In this document: one piece after another, positions 55,154 to 63,775 of the stretch
Layout of the letters: each line of letters starts with the position of its first letter
Numbering within the stretch: position 1 is the first letter of the stretch
Assembly: GCA_039962225.1 (NCBI GenBank)
Contig: JAMPKV010000002.1
Location: 248,001-312,000 of the forward strand
DNA: 64,000 bases
DNA from: Microcoleus sp. AS-A8
GTDB taxonomy: Bacteria; Cyanobacteriota; Cyanobacteriia; Cyanobacteriales; Coleofasciculaceae
Reading direction: 5' to 3'
Notes under the pieces: generated by a model
Told to the model about the DNA's origin: nothing
Database searches by the model: none
The model's input: the letters and a program-made list of their open reading frames with translations, nothing else
Translations under genes and position numbers: made by a program

Positions 55154-55543
55154 GTGACTTCTGCTACCTCTTCTCCTCTCTCCACCCAAACCGTTGAACT
55201 CTCCCCCAGCTACACACTGCCTTTGGTCTTAATCGTTGCCGCCGTGCCCATGCTGCTCATCCAAATCTGGGTGAGTTTAGTCATTGCTGTTTTTGGGCTT
55301 TTCCTCTTGTTTCAGGCCGCAACCATCCATCTGCAATTTACCGAAACAGCTCTGGATATTTATCGCTCAGAGACAATGATTCGGCGTTTTCCCTATCAGG
55401 AATGGCAAAATTGGCGGATTTTTTGGCCGTCGGTGCCCATTTTGTTTTACTTCAAAGAAGTCAAAAGTATCCACTTTCTGCCCATTCTGTTTGACCCAAA
55501 AATGTTAAGAACTTGCCTGGAGCAACGCTGTCCAAGAATTTGA
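55154..55543 (+). CDS. DUF3119-family membrane protein
   Basis: A 129-residue protein from a GTG at 55154. Two hydrophobic helices (residues 20-50) precede a soluble part with FTETALDIYRSETMIRRFPYQEWQNWRIFWPSVPILFYFKEVKSIHFLPILFDPKMLRTCL (split). This pattern is the DUF3119 family of cyanobacteria and plants. The role is unknown, but its place between mlaE and DUF3086, followed by plsY, suggests lipid handling. A 163-bp gap with no strong hairpin separates it from mlaE. Confidence 0.8.
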   Translation: MTSATSSPLSTQTVELSPSYTLPLVLIVAAVPMLLIQIWVSLVIAVFGLFLLFQAATIHLQFTETALDIYRSETMIRRFPYQEWQNWRIFWPSVPILFYFKEVKSIHFLPILFDPKMLRTCLEQRCPRI

Positions 55544-55577
55544 GTCAGTTGCTAGTTGTTAAGTATTTAGTTATTAA

Positions 55578-56831
55578 ATGAATTCAGACGAAACACAAAC
55601 GCCCGAACAAGAGCCTGTCAAAAAGGTAGCTGTTGAAGCCTTCGAGGAGCAACAGCCAGAATTAGAAGCTGAAGCCTTAGACGAACTAGAGCCGCTAACT
55701 CCTACAGATGAATTATCGGCAAAGCTAGCTGATGATCAGCCTCGGCTCGATCTGTTGATCTCCTCGGACCCAGGGCTGTCCGACAGAGCATGGAAATTGA
55801 CCAGTCTAGAGGAACAAAGTCAAAAATCCGAATCAGCGCAGCCTTTAGAGCAAGAGGCGGTGACTAATTTAACTCAAACTGTGGCTGACCTTCAGCGTCA
55901 AGAGCAAGAGTTGAGACAGAAAATTGCTCTTTTACAAGAAACTCAAGTCCAACTTCTTTCTGAGCAGTTGGCAAAAACCCAAGCGGCTGTAGAACAGATC
56001 GTACAAGAGGGTGTGCAGGAGCTAGAGCAACGTAAACAGGCGCTGCAAATTTCCATTGAGCAGCTTGAACGTCGCCGAGAGCGCATCCGGACTGAAATGC
56101 GAACCACATTTGCTGGTGTTTCTCAAGAGTTAGCGATTCGGGTGCAAGGCTTTAAAGATTATTTGGTGGGGAGTTTACAAGACTTAGCGAGTGCCGCAGA
56201 GCAATTGGAACTCACCCCTCCTTCAGAACCGCCTAAACCAGTTAGGGAAGAGTCCCGGCAACCGGACAAGGCTCCAATGCCTAAATTTGCCGAACAGGGT
56301 TTTCAAGAGCAAACCAAACAGATTCGTAACATCCTTGACCAATACCGATCGCTGCCCGATTACTATGGCCCTTCCTGGCAACTGCGTCGCACCTTTGAAC
56401 CGATTCACGCTGAACGTGTCTCTAATTGGTTTTTTACCCAAGGGGGTCGGGGGGCAATCAAAACCATGGGCAGTCGCTTACAAAATATTTTGATTGCCTC
56501 CGCCATCATTTCTGTCTTGCATACGCTATACGGCAATCGGCAGCGTACTCTCATCCTGGCCAACACTCCCGAACGACTGGGAGAATGGCGGCGAGGATTG
56601 CAGGACTGTCTGGGCATCTCCAGAAGCGATTTTGGCCCGGAACAGGGTGTTACTTTGTTTGAGGAAGCCCCCGTCTTGGTGCAAAAAGCAGATCGGTTGC
56701 TAGCTCAAAAGCAGCTACCCCTGATTATCGTTGATGAGACAGAAGACCAAATTAATCTCTCCATGCTGCAATTTCCTCTGTGGTTGGCTTTTGCTCCCGA
56801 TCCTCAACAGATGCCCCTCTACCAGTATTGA
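55578..56831 (+). CDS. DUF3086 protein with coiled-coil N-terminus
   Basis: A 417-residue soluble protein. Residues 1-90 are Glu/Pro-rich, 95-195 a coiled coil (LQRQEQELRQKIALLQETQ), and 240-415 the DUF3086 domain (RNILDQYRSLPDYYGPSWQLRRTFEPIHAERVSNWFFTQGGRGAIKTMGSRLQNILIASA split, then ANTPERLGEWRRGLQDCLGI and QFPLWLAFAPDPQQMPLYQY). It is cyanobacteria-specific with no known function. It lies 34 bp after DUF3119 and 51 bp before plsY. Confidence 0.85.
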   Translation: MNSDETQTPEQEPVKKVAVEAFEEQQPELEAEALDELEPLTPTDELSAKLADDQPRLDLLISSDPGLSDRAWKLTSLEEQSQKSESAQPLEQEAVTNLTQTVADLQRQEQELRQKIALLQETQVQLLSEQLAKTQAAVEQIVQEGVQELEQRKQALQISIEQLERRRERIRTEMRTTFAGVSQELAIRVQGFKDYLVGSLQDLASAAEQLELTPPSEPPKPVREESRQPDKAPMPKFAEQGFQEQTKQIRNILDQYRSLPDYYGPSWQLRRTFEPIHAERVSNWFFTQGGRGAIKTMGSRLQNILIASAIISVLHTLYGNRQRTLILANTPERLGEWRRGLQDCLGISRSDFGPEQGVTLFEEAPVLVQKADRLLAQKQLPLIIVDETEDQINLSMLQFPLWLAFAPDPQQMPLYQY

Positions 56832-56882
56832 TGAGTAGAGAAAGTCTTGTAGTCACAAGAAAAGCTTAATTAGGGAGGTCAT

Positions 56883-57542
56883 ATGGCGATTGAGTTGAGT
56901 GTAAGTGGGTTACTGTTCATCGCGGCTTATTTGCTAGGCTCGATCCCCACGGGTTATCTGGCAGGACGCCTACTTAAGGGCGTTGATATTCGGGAACAAG
57001 GTTCCGGCTCTACGGGGGCGACGAATGTGCTTAGAACACTGGGGAAAGGCCCTGCACTGCTGGTTTTACTCATTGATGCTCTCAAAGGAGTCGCTGCGAT
57101 CGCTCTGGTTCATGGTTACTACGCCTTGGTACAGACGCCCGTCTTGCCTGCAACCTGGAGACCTTGGTTAGTGGCCGCCTCCGCCTTCGCGGCCTTATTG
57201 GGTCACAGTAAATCAATTTGGATTAACTTCACGGGGGGCAAATCGGTCGCTACAGGTTTAGGGGTCTTACTCGCCATGTCTTGGTCTGTAGGATTAGGAG
57301 CTTTAGGGGTCTTTGCTATGGTGTTGGCACTGTTCCGCATGGTTTCCCTCGGTTCAATTACAGCCGCGATCGCAGTTCCAATCCTGATGATTCTCTTCTG
57401 TGCCCCACTTTCCTACCAACTGTTTGCGAGTGCGGCTGCCTTGTACGTCGTCGTCAGGCATCGTAGCAATATTCAGCGTATTCTTGCCGGTACCGAACCT
57501 CAAATTGGGCAACCCCTGCCGACAGAGGTGCAAAGCAATTAA
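56883..57542 (+). CDS. plsY: Glycerol-3-phosphate acyltransferase PlsY
   Basis: A 219-residue integral membrane enzyme that acylates glycerol-3-phosphate at sn-1 with acyl-phosphate made by PlsX, the first step of phospholipid synthesis. Three family motifs are present: YLLGSIPTGYLAGRL, EQGSGSTGATNVLRTLG and GHSKSIWINFTGGKSVATGLG (the latter two with catalytic Ser/Gly loops). It starts at an ATG with AGGGAGG upstream. Part of the mlaE-DUF3119-DUF3086-plsY cluster. Confidence 0.95.
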   Translation: MAIELSVSGLLFIAAYLLGSIPTGYLAGRLLKGVDIREQGSGSTGATNVLRTLGKGPALLVLLIDALKGVAAIALVHGYYALVQTPVLPATWRPWLVAASAFAALLGHSKSIWINFTGGKSVATGLGVLLAMSWSVGLGALGVFAMVLALFRMVSLGSITAAIAVPILMILFCAPLSYQLFASAAALYVVVRHRSNIQRILAGTEPQIGQPLPTEVQSN

Positions 57543-57612
57543 CCTCTTCGTGGAAGCCCTACGTCAAACTACCGTTTGGTGATCGGAGAAGTCATAGCCA
57601 TACATAGACATA

Positions 57613-59202
57613 ATGTCAGACACAGAGACGTTGTTACAGAATGTATTCGATACTATCTCCACTGGCATTTTTGTGGTAAAGGTCGAGACGCTTGACAGCA
57701 GCGCAGCAGAAAGCATAACCTTCCGGTTTGTCACAGCCAACCCAGCTTATGTCAAGATGCTGTCGTTACCCCCGAATGCCTTAGTCGGGTTATCCCCTCA
57801 TGATTGTTTTCCTCCAGACATCGCTGACCGCTTTTATGCGAACTACAGCCGCTGTTTAGAGCAACGCCAACCCATTAGTTATCAAGAATCCTTGGAGGTG
57901 GATAGTGAGCGTTGCAGGTTAATCACCACGCTGTCACCGATGTTTGAAGCCGATGGGCGAATTTCGCAAATCATCGGTTCGTCCCAGGTTCTTATTACTG
58001 AGTGCCAACAAACTGAAGAAGCTTTATTTCAAGAAAAAGAATTACTATCTACCCTGATTAAAAATGCCCCGATTGGGATTATTTCAACGGATGAATCAGG
58101 AGAAATTTTATTAGTTAATCCAGCCTTTGAGAAAATTTGTGGTTATGCGGTGGAAGAACTCGTCGGTCAAAGACCTCCTTACCCTTACTGGGATTTAGCC
58201 AACCTCGATCAGATTTATCAAGAATTTGATCAGGCCATGTCCGGCAAGAAGGAATATATTGAACTCTGGTTTGCCCGAAAAAATGGCGAGAGGTTTTTGG
58301 CTCGGCTACAGCCGATTACCATCTTCGATGAACAGGGAAATATACTCCGTCATCTAGCCACAATGGAGGATATTACGAAGTATAAGCAAGCAGAAGAGGA
58401 ACTGTACAAAGCTCTGGAAACGGAAAGAGAACTCAACGAACTTAAATCTCGTTTCGTGGCGATGGTTTCCCATGAGTACCGCACTCCACTCACGACTATC
58501 TTATCGTCAGCCGAGTTACTCGAACGTTATATTGATCAATTTACACAAGAGAAAAGACGTCAGCACTACACTCGCATTCAATCTGCTGTCCATCTTCTGA
58601 CCCAGCTTGTGAATGATGTACTCACGATTAGCAAAATCGAAGCGGGAAAACAGGCGTTTAACCCTTCTCCCTTAGATTTAGTAAAATTCTGCCGCGAACT
58701 GGTGGAAGAGTTTCAACTGACGATAGGGAGCCTGCACACTCTGCTCTTTACGAGTCACGGTAACGCTCCGTCTGAAGCACAAGGTTCCATGATGGCTAAG
58801 GCTGACATGGACGAAAAATTGCTGCGATATATTATCAGTAATTTGCTCTCGAATGCGATCAAATATTCCCCGGAGGGCACGACAGTCCGGTTTGACCTGT
58901 CTGTTGACCCACACCAAGCCATATTGAGCATCCAAGACGCAGGGATCGGGATTCCTTTAGAAGACCAACCGCACCTGTTTGAGTCGTTTTACCGGGGCAC
59001 CAATGTCGGCGCTCTATCCGGAACAGGATTGGGGCTAGCCATTGTTAAAAGTTCTGTGGACTTACAGGGGGGAAAAATCGCCGTGAGCAGTGATGTCGGG
59101 GTGGGTACTACCGTTACCGTGACGTTGCCATTGAACTATCCGCGAACAGGCGAGAGCGATTACCGAAGGGACACTGCCGAGGGCGTTAACTCCAAGGGCT
59201 AG
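57613..59202 (+). CDS. PAS-PAS sensor histidine kinase (soluble)
   Basis: A 529-residue kinase with no membrane helix. PAS 1 (about 8-130) and PAS 2 (about 145-265: PIGIISTDESGEILLVNPAFEKICGYAVEELVG split, with GERFLARLQPITIFDEQG) precede a HisKA domain with H287 (MVSHEYRTPLTTILSS) and an HATPase domain with NLLSNAIKYSP (N box), DAGIGIP (G1) and GTGLGLAIV (G2). All kinase motifs are intact. No response regulator is adjacent. The tail after residue 500 is short and charged. Its signal is unknown; the two PAS domains show no heme or flavin signature I can identify. Confidence 0.9.
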   Translation: MSDTETLLQNVFDTISTGIFVVKVETLDSSAAESITFRFVTANPAYVKMLSLPPNALVGLSPHDCFPPDIADRFYANYSRCLEQRQPISYQESLEVDSERCRLITTLSPMFEADGRISQIIGSSQVLITECQQTEEALFQEKELLSTLIKNAPIGIISTDESGEILLVNPAFEKICGYAVEELVGQRPPYPYWDLANLDQIYQEFDQAMSGKKEYIELWFARKNGERFLARLQPITIFDEQGNILRHLATMEDITKYKQAEEELYKALETERELNELKSRFVAMVSHEYRTPLTTILSSAELLERYIDQFTQEKRRQHYTRIQSAVHLLTQLVNDVLTISKIEAGKQAFNPSPLDLVKFCRELVEEFQLTIGSLHTLLFTSHGNAPSEAQGSMMAKADMDEKLLRYIISNLLSNAIKYSPEGTTVRFDLSVDPHQAILSIQDAGIGIPLEDQPHLFESFYRGTNVGALSGTGLGLAIVKSSVDLQGGKIAVSSDVGVGTTVTVTLPLNYPRTGESDYRRDTAEGVNSKG

Positions 59203-59288
59203 CACGAAGCGATCGCGATTTTTCTATCATTGAAACTTAAACTGCTACTGCGAAACTTAAGGTTACAAGGGCGTAGTAGCTCTCAAAC

Positions 59289-60110
59289 CTACTGACCCAG
59301 TTGTCGAGAACGTTCTTTCGCGGCTAGAACGGCTTGAATCAAGGCAGAACGGAAACCCGCACGTTCCAACTCAGCAATCCCCGCAATAGTAGTCCCACCA
59401 GGACTAGTCACTTGGTCTTTGAGTTGAGCAGGGTGCAATTGAGATTGTTGCAACAAATTAGCTGTTCCTAAGACGGTGGAGAGAGCCAACTTAGACGCGA
59501 TCGCTCTAGGTAACCCAGCCGCAACCCCTCCATCGGCGAGGGCTTCCACCATCACGGCCACATAAGCCGGTCCCGATCCCGATAAGGCGGTTACGGCATC
59601 CATCAACGATTCCGGTACCTCCACTACGTCGCCCACCGATTCAAAGATAGCGATCGCTTGTTCCATCTGGCTCTTACTAACCGCTTTTCCCGGTGAGAGC
59701 GCCGTGATTCCTGCCCCTACTGTTGCAGGGGTATTGGGCATCGCCCGAATAACTGGCTGATGCCCAAATGCTGCTTCTAGCTTACTTAAAGACACACCCG
59801 CTAAAATCGAAATCACTATCGGCAGGGGCTTTCCCTCCGGACGCTGAGAATCCCCCCCTGCCAGCTCTATCGCTACCGTCTCAAAAACCTGGGGTTTAAC
59901 TGCCAACAACAATACATCCGAGACCGCCCCTGCGACTCGGTTATTCGATGTCACATTGACACCGTACTTTTTCGCCAACAACTCCTGTTGATGGACTTGT
60001 GGCTCACTGACTAGGACATCCTCAGGGCGATAAAACTGTTGAGCAATCAGGCGGGATAAGAGAGCTTCTCCCATTACCCCACCACCGACTATGCCAAGTT
60101 TGATTGCCAC
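59289..60110 (-). CDS. proC: Pyrroline-5-carboxylate reductase
   Basis: A 273-residue NAD(P)H-dependent enzyme that makes proline from pyrroline-5-carboxylate. The N-terminal Rossmann motif GIVGGGVMGEAL, the RAMPNTPATVGAGIT segment and the C-terminal signature (KDQVTSPGGTTIAGIAELERAGFR) are all present. It is the last gene of a minus-strand run pipX-pipY-sepF-proC, 81 bp after sepF. Confidence 0.95.
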   Translation of the reverse strand: MAIKLGIVGGGVMGEALLSRLIAQQFYRPEDVLVSEPQVHQQELLAKKYGVNVTSNNRVAGAVSDVLLLAVKPQVFETVAIELAGGDSQRPEGKPLPIVISILAGVSLSKLEAAFGHQPVIRAMPNTPATVGAGITALSPGKAVSKSQMEQAIAIFESVGDVVEVPESLMDAVTALSGSGPAYVAVMVEALADGGVAAGLPRAIASKLALSTVLGTANLLQQSQLHPAQLKDQVTSPGGTTIAGIAELERAGFRSALIQAVLAAKERSRQLGQ

Positions 60111-60191
60111 CCCAGCCCCTCTCTTAACAGAATTTTAGATTTTGGATTTTGGATTCTAGAGCGAGTCTAAAATCCCACAATTCCGTAATTG

Positions 60192-60785
60192 TTATTGAGC
60201 CATGCGCTCCTGTTCAGACGCCCAAGCAGGCGCAGGAGCCGCTGGACGGTTAGGACGCATCTGCGGCGAAGTCACTTCGTGAACCACACCAGATTGCGTA
60301 CTGACCTGAACACAACTCGGTGTAAATAAGAATATACTTTCGCCAATTCGCTCTTGATGACCATCAATGGCGTAAGTGCCACCGGCAACGAAATCTACGG
60401 CGCGTTGCGCTTGATCGGGGTCCATAATGGTCAGATTTAAAACCACCGACTTACGCTCTCGCAGGGCTTGAATCACCTGGGGCATTTCTTCAAACGAACG
60501 CGGCTCGATCACCGCAACTTCCGAAATCCCATTGACAGCTCCAGGCATCCCAATCACGTTATTCATTGAAGTTGATCCCATTCCTGCTTCTGATACTACA
60601 CTGGTGCGCTCCCGGACGCGACGACGCGCTGTACGGTCTTCTTCCGGGGGAGGCGCGGGTTGAACTGGCTGTTCTTGCTGATAGAGATTTTGGTAGGCAT
60701 CCCCATCATCTTCATACTCGTACTCGTATTCCACTGGCTCGTTGAGACCCACAAAATCTCGGAGCTTGGTAAAGATGTTGTTCAT
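60192..60785 (-). CDS. sepF: Cell division protein SepF
   Basis: A 197-residue protein that anchors FtsZ to the membrane in cyanobacteria (Cdv2 in Synechococcus). The N-terminal amphipathic membrane-binding helix is [14 protein letters not shown], an acidic linker ([12 protein letters not shown]) follows, and residues 90-175 form the SepF domain ([30 protein letters not shown] split, [35 protein letters not shown] split). The Pro/Ala-rich end is normal. Its start has a GAGAGTGAACA site. Confidence 0.93.
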   Translation of the reverse strand: MNNIFTKLRDFVGLNEPVEYEYEYEDDGDAYQNLYQQEQPVQPAPPPEEDRTARRRVRERTSVVSEAGMGSTSMNNVIGMPGAVNGISEVAVIEPRSFEEMPQVIQALRERKSVVLNLTIMDPDQAQRAVDFVAGGTYAIDGHQERIGESIFLFTPSCVQVSTQSGVVHEVTSPQMRPNRPAAPAPAWASEQERMAQ

Positions 60786-61117
60786 TGTTCACTCTCCATC
60801 ACAACTTTAAGTTTGACGCTAAAAATCTGACTAGCGGTTATTTGGGAGGCAGCCGTCTCTAATAGATTAGATACTTGTTTAGAGCGAAAAGAACAGAAGA
60901 TAGCTTTTATATAGTCTGCCCCCTGATAATTCTCACACCTGACAAGCCTCTCAAAATAAACCAAAAGTATACATCAGCCTCCTAAAAGCAGGTAGTCGTA
61001 CAAAACCCCACAAGACATACCAATCAATTTTAAGGGTGACAATATGCATCAGAGTTGTGTTGGCAATATATTAGCTCATAGCTTGACCCATAGATCGAGG
61101 GGGGCATATATGTCAGG
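60786..61117. other. Gap between sepF and pipY, no gene seen
   Basis: These 332 bases hold no convincing gene. A minus-strand frame at 60782-60964 overlaps the sepF start and looks like non-coding translation. The sepF promoter is probably here, so sepF-proC may also be expressed apart from pipX-pipY. Confidence 0.45.
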
Positions 61118-61789
61118 TTAAGCCATGCGTTCACCAAAGATAATTCGTCCCAACCGCACTTGGGTAGCACCCGCTTGCACGGCCAGAAGGTAATCATCTG
61201 ACATTCCCATCGATAGCTCCTGCATGTGAAGATTCGACCAGTTTTGCTGGCCAATCTTGAGAGCCAGTTCACGGGTACGATCAAAGACCTGTAGACTTTC
61301 CTCTGGAGATAATCCCAGTGGCAGAATCGTCATTAACCCGCGAATTTGTAACGCCGTGCACTGATCGAGTTCAGGTAAATCTGCTAACAGCTCAGGTATG
61401 CTCCAACCGAATTTGTCTGGATCAGGCACAACTTTGACTTGGAGGCAAACATTTGGCTTTAATGACAGTTCAGTCGCTAATCGATTCAGTCGCTGGGCTA
61501 ACTTGAGATTGTCACAAGAATGAATCCACTGAAATTGCTCTAAGGCTTTTTTTGCTTTGTTGCTTTGTAGATGACCGATAAGATGCCAGTTGAGGTCTGG
61601 CAAATCTTTCAATTGAGCTATTTTGGCTTCCGCTTCTTGAAGGCGGCTTTCAGCAAAATCCCGCACACCAGCTAAGTAAGCCTCGCGCATGGCGTCCACT
61701 GGAACTTGTTTCGTGACAGCAATTAGCCGGACACCTGCCGGCAGTTGATCGCGCACAGTGGCAATACGTTCTGCAATGGAACCAGTCAT
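61118..61789 (-). CDS. pipY: YggS/PipY-family PLP-homeostasis protein
   Basis: A 223-residue member of the PLPBP family. The PLP lysine is K27 in RLIAVTKQVP, with later family motifs ESRLQEAEAKI, WHLIGHLQSNKAK, SMGMSDDYLLAVQAGATQVRLGRIIFGER (cut by length). It binds PLP and buffers the vitamin B6 pool. In cyanobacteria pipY follows pipX and both affect nitrogen/carbon regulation. Here it is 134 bp after pipX on the same strand. Confidence 0.93.
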   Translation of the reverse strand: MTGSIAERIATVRDQLPAGVRLIAVTKQVPVDAMREAYLAGVRDFAESRLQEAEAKIAQLKDLPDLNWHLIGHLQSNKAKKALEQFQWIHSCDNLKLAQRLNRLATELSLKPNVCLQVKVVPDPDKFGWSIPELLADLPELDQCTALQIRGLMTILPLGLSPEESLQVFDRTRELALKIGQQNWSNLHMQELSMGMSDDYLLAVQAGATQVRLGRIIFGERMA

Positions 61790-61923
61790 TCGCTTTGAGA
61801 GTTGAGATGCGGATAACTCAATTATCCTCCTAGAACATGCCAGAGGCTGGGGGATGTCGGATTGTCGTTTGTAGAATTATGGTTCCATCCCTGAATTTCA
61901 AGCTAAAGCCAAAGGATAGTGGG

Positions 61924-62193
61924 TCACAGAAAGGTTTGTTTATGGATAAGCTGAAGCTTCTCAATATCGGCTGAGGAGCCGATGCGACGAAGTTGGCGGA
62001 GGCGATTTTCCACTAACAGGCGAGCATCGGAACGGCTAATGGGTTCAAAGGTCAGCCCTTCGGAAGATGTGGTTACCAAAAAGAATAAGCGTTGGGCATA
62101 GAGAGTGGTGAATAATTCCTGGTTCTCTTCAACCATGCAAACTCGATAAAGCAGGCCAAACGTTGGGTGATTCAGGTAAGTTTCGGTGCTCAT
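61924..62193 (-). CDS. pipX: PipX, PII- and NtcA-binding coactivator
   Basis: An 89-residue protein from the ATG at 62193 (an ATG two codons earlier also fits). The conserved beginning ETYLNHPTFGLLYRVC, the TLYAQRLFFLV strand and the ending RLRQLRRIGSSADIEKLQLIHKQTFL match PipX throughout. PipX binds the PII protein when nitrogen is plentiful and otherwise NtcA as coactivator. Gene order pipX-pipY is the classical cyanobacterial one. A tnpB element is inserted about 230 bp upstream of its start. Confidence 0.95.
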   Translation of the reverse strand: MSTETYLNHPTFGLLYRVCMVEENQELFTTLYAQRLFFLVTTSSEGLTFEPISRSDARLLVENRLRQLRRIGSSADIEKLQLIHKQTFL

Positions 62194-62267
62194 TAACATC
62201 CAAACTAAAAATACCCATCCCTAGTTGGGGGATTGGGAAGAGTCACATAGAGAACAGGCGTACTGAC

Positions 62268-62407
62268 TCCGATGAAAGCTATGCCGATGATAGCTTGATT
62301 CGGGGTGGACGGAGAGGCAAGATTTGCCTTGTTAAGAAGATTAGGGTAATTGAGAAGTGCAGAGTCCGATGAAACCTATGCTGATAATCGCTTGATTCGG
62401 GATTGAC
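62268..62407. repeat. Imperfect 43-bp direct repeat pair upstream of pipX
   Basis: Copies at 62268-62310 and 62365-62407 share TCCGATGAAA, CTATG, GATT-CGGG and TTGATTCGGG, with 6 differences over 43 bases, 97 bp apart. A small hairpin AGGCAA-GAT-TTGCCT (62315-62329) lies between them. They could be binding sites for the pipX promoter or a remnant duplicated when the element inserted. Confidence 0.6.
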
Positions 62408-62424
62408 CGAAAATAATGGGATAC

Positions 62425-63752
62425 AAGCCCCGCCCTTCTAGGGCGGCTTTTATTTCTCTAGACACCTGTGATAAAACGCGCTTACGATAGTTCAAGAGTA
62501 TTATAGTAAGGAGGTGAGGAAGTGTTTAATCTAGTCTACGAGTTTAAACTTAAGCCTAAAGCAGCACAGGTAGCCATCCTTGAAGACTGGCTAGAGCAGT
62601 GCCGACGTGTTTACAACTATGCACTTGCCGAGCGTAAGGATTGGTTCAAGTCTCGCAGCTGTCCTATAAATGCTTGCTCCCTCCAGTCCGAATACATCAT
62701 TCCCGCAGACACCAAAAGACCCACCTACGCCAGCCAGTGCAAAGGGCTAACCGAAGCTAGAGCTAAGATACCTGCACTAAACGCCGTTCAAGTTCACGTT
62801 CTACAGCAAACGCTGAAGCGTCTTGAGCAGGCGTTTGTCAGTATGTGGGAGCAAGGGCATGGCTTTCCTCGGTTCAGGAAGGCGGGAACGATGCGATCGT
62901 TTGTGTTTCCACAGATGGGCGTTAATCCTATCAAAGGAGGCGCTATCAAGCTACCGAAGATTGGTTGGGTTAAGTTCCGGCAATCCAGGGAAATCCCCGA
63001 TGGTGCAACCTTAAAGCAAGTCCGGATAGTGCGACGGGCTAGCGGATGGTATACCATGCTCACCTTGCAATGGGACGTAAACGTTCCTGATGTAATGCCG
63101 CATGGCGAGGCGATTGGGATTGATGTCGGTATTAGTCATTTTGCTGCGGTTTCTAACGGTAAGTTGTTCCCTAATCCACGACCTTTTAAGAAGCTCGAAC
63201 GCAAGCTTAAATTGCTGCAACGCCAGTGTTCTAGAAAGGTTAAGGGTTCAATCAACCGTCGATTAGCACAAGTCAAAGTCAGTAAACTGCACGAACGAAT
63301 TGCCAACACTCGGAAAAACTACTACTGGTTATTAGCTCACAATCTCTGCGATTGGGCAGGGATGATATTTGTGGAAGACTTAAACCTCAAAGGTCTAGCG
63401 CGTGGCTTTTTAGGGAAGCACTGTTTAGATGCGGGATGGGGTCAGTTCTTCCAAGTATTAGAGCAGTGTTGCCGTAAACGCGGGGTGTTTTTCCTGAAGG
63501 TGGATAGCAAGAAGACGAGTCAGATATGCCCAAATTGCCTTGTAGAGACAGGAAAGAAAGAGCTATCTGAGCGAGTTCATTCGTGCGAATATTGCGGCTA
63601 TACAACACATAGAGATGTTGCAGCCGCTCAAGTAGTTCTCGTTAGGGGACTTGCAGCCGTGGGACACACGGTCAAGATGCTTTGTGAGGGTAAATTCATT
63701 GGAATCCCCGTGACGAAAGAATCCCCGTCCTTCTAGGACGGGCGAGTGTCAA
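62425..63752 (+). mobile_element. IS200/IS605-type element with tnpB only
   Basis: Left-end hairpin at 62425-62450 (CCGCCCT-TCT-AGGGCGG with flanking AAG/CTT pairs) and right-end hairpin at 63724-63742 (CCCGTCCT-TCT-AGGACGGG) share the same TCT loop. The right end continues CGAGTGTCAA; TCAA at 63749-63752 resembles the known IS608-type right cleavage site. It has no tnpA, so it must be moved by a transposase elsewhere. The exact left border is uncertain by tens of bases. Confidence 0.7.
62522..63736 (+). CDS. tnpB: RNA-guided endonuclease TnpB
   Basis: A 404-residue TnpB. The RuvC catalytic residues are intact: D201 (IGIDVGIS), E285 (IFVEDLNLKGL) and D365 (THRDVAAAQ). The zinc finger has C336, C339, C355 and C358. 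TnpB cuts DNA guided by an RNA made from the element's right end, and promotes retention of the element. The GTG at 62522 follows AAGGAGGTGAGGAA. The TAG stop (63734-63736) lies inside the right-end hairpin, as is usual for elements whose guide RNA overlaps the gene end. No tnpA is present. Confidence 0.93.
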   Translation: MFNLVYEFKLKPKAAQVAILEDWLEQCRRVYNYALAERKDWFKSRSCPINACSLQSEYIIPADTKRPTYASQCKGLTEARAKIPALNAVQVHVLQQTLKRLEQAFVSMWEQGHGFPRFRKAGTMRSFVFPQMGVNPIKGGAIKLPKIGWVKFRQSREIPDGATLKQVRIVRRASGWYTMLTLQWDVNVPDVMPHGEAIGIDVGISHFAAVSNGKLFPNPRPFKKLERKLKLLQRQCSRKVKGSINRRLAQVKVSKLHERIANTRKNYYWLLAHNLCDWAGMIFVEDLNLKGLARGFLGKHCLDAGWGQFFQVLEQCCRKRGVFFLKVDSKKTSQICPNCLVETGKKELSERVHSCEYCGYTTHRDVAAAQVVLVRGLAAVGHTVKMLCEGKFIGIPVTKESPSF

Positions 63753-63775
63753 ACAGAGCCAGTCATAGGGTCGAT
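63600..63775 (+). ncRNA. Predicted omega-RNA (reRNA) of TnpB
   Basis: By analogy with characterised TnpB elements, the guide RNA scaffold is the 3' end of tnpB plus the right-end hairpin (63724-63742), and the guide starts at the element border, here predicted after TCAA at 63752 (ACAGAGCCAGTCATAGG onward). The 5' border is a guess. Confidence 0.45.

Noticed and set aside
60782-60964. 60-codon minus frame upstream of sepF
   Set aside because: It overlaps the sepF start, lacks a ribosome site and has non-coding composition.
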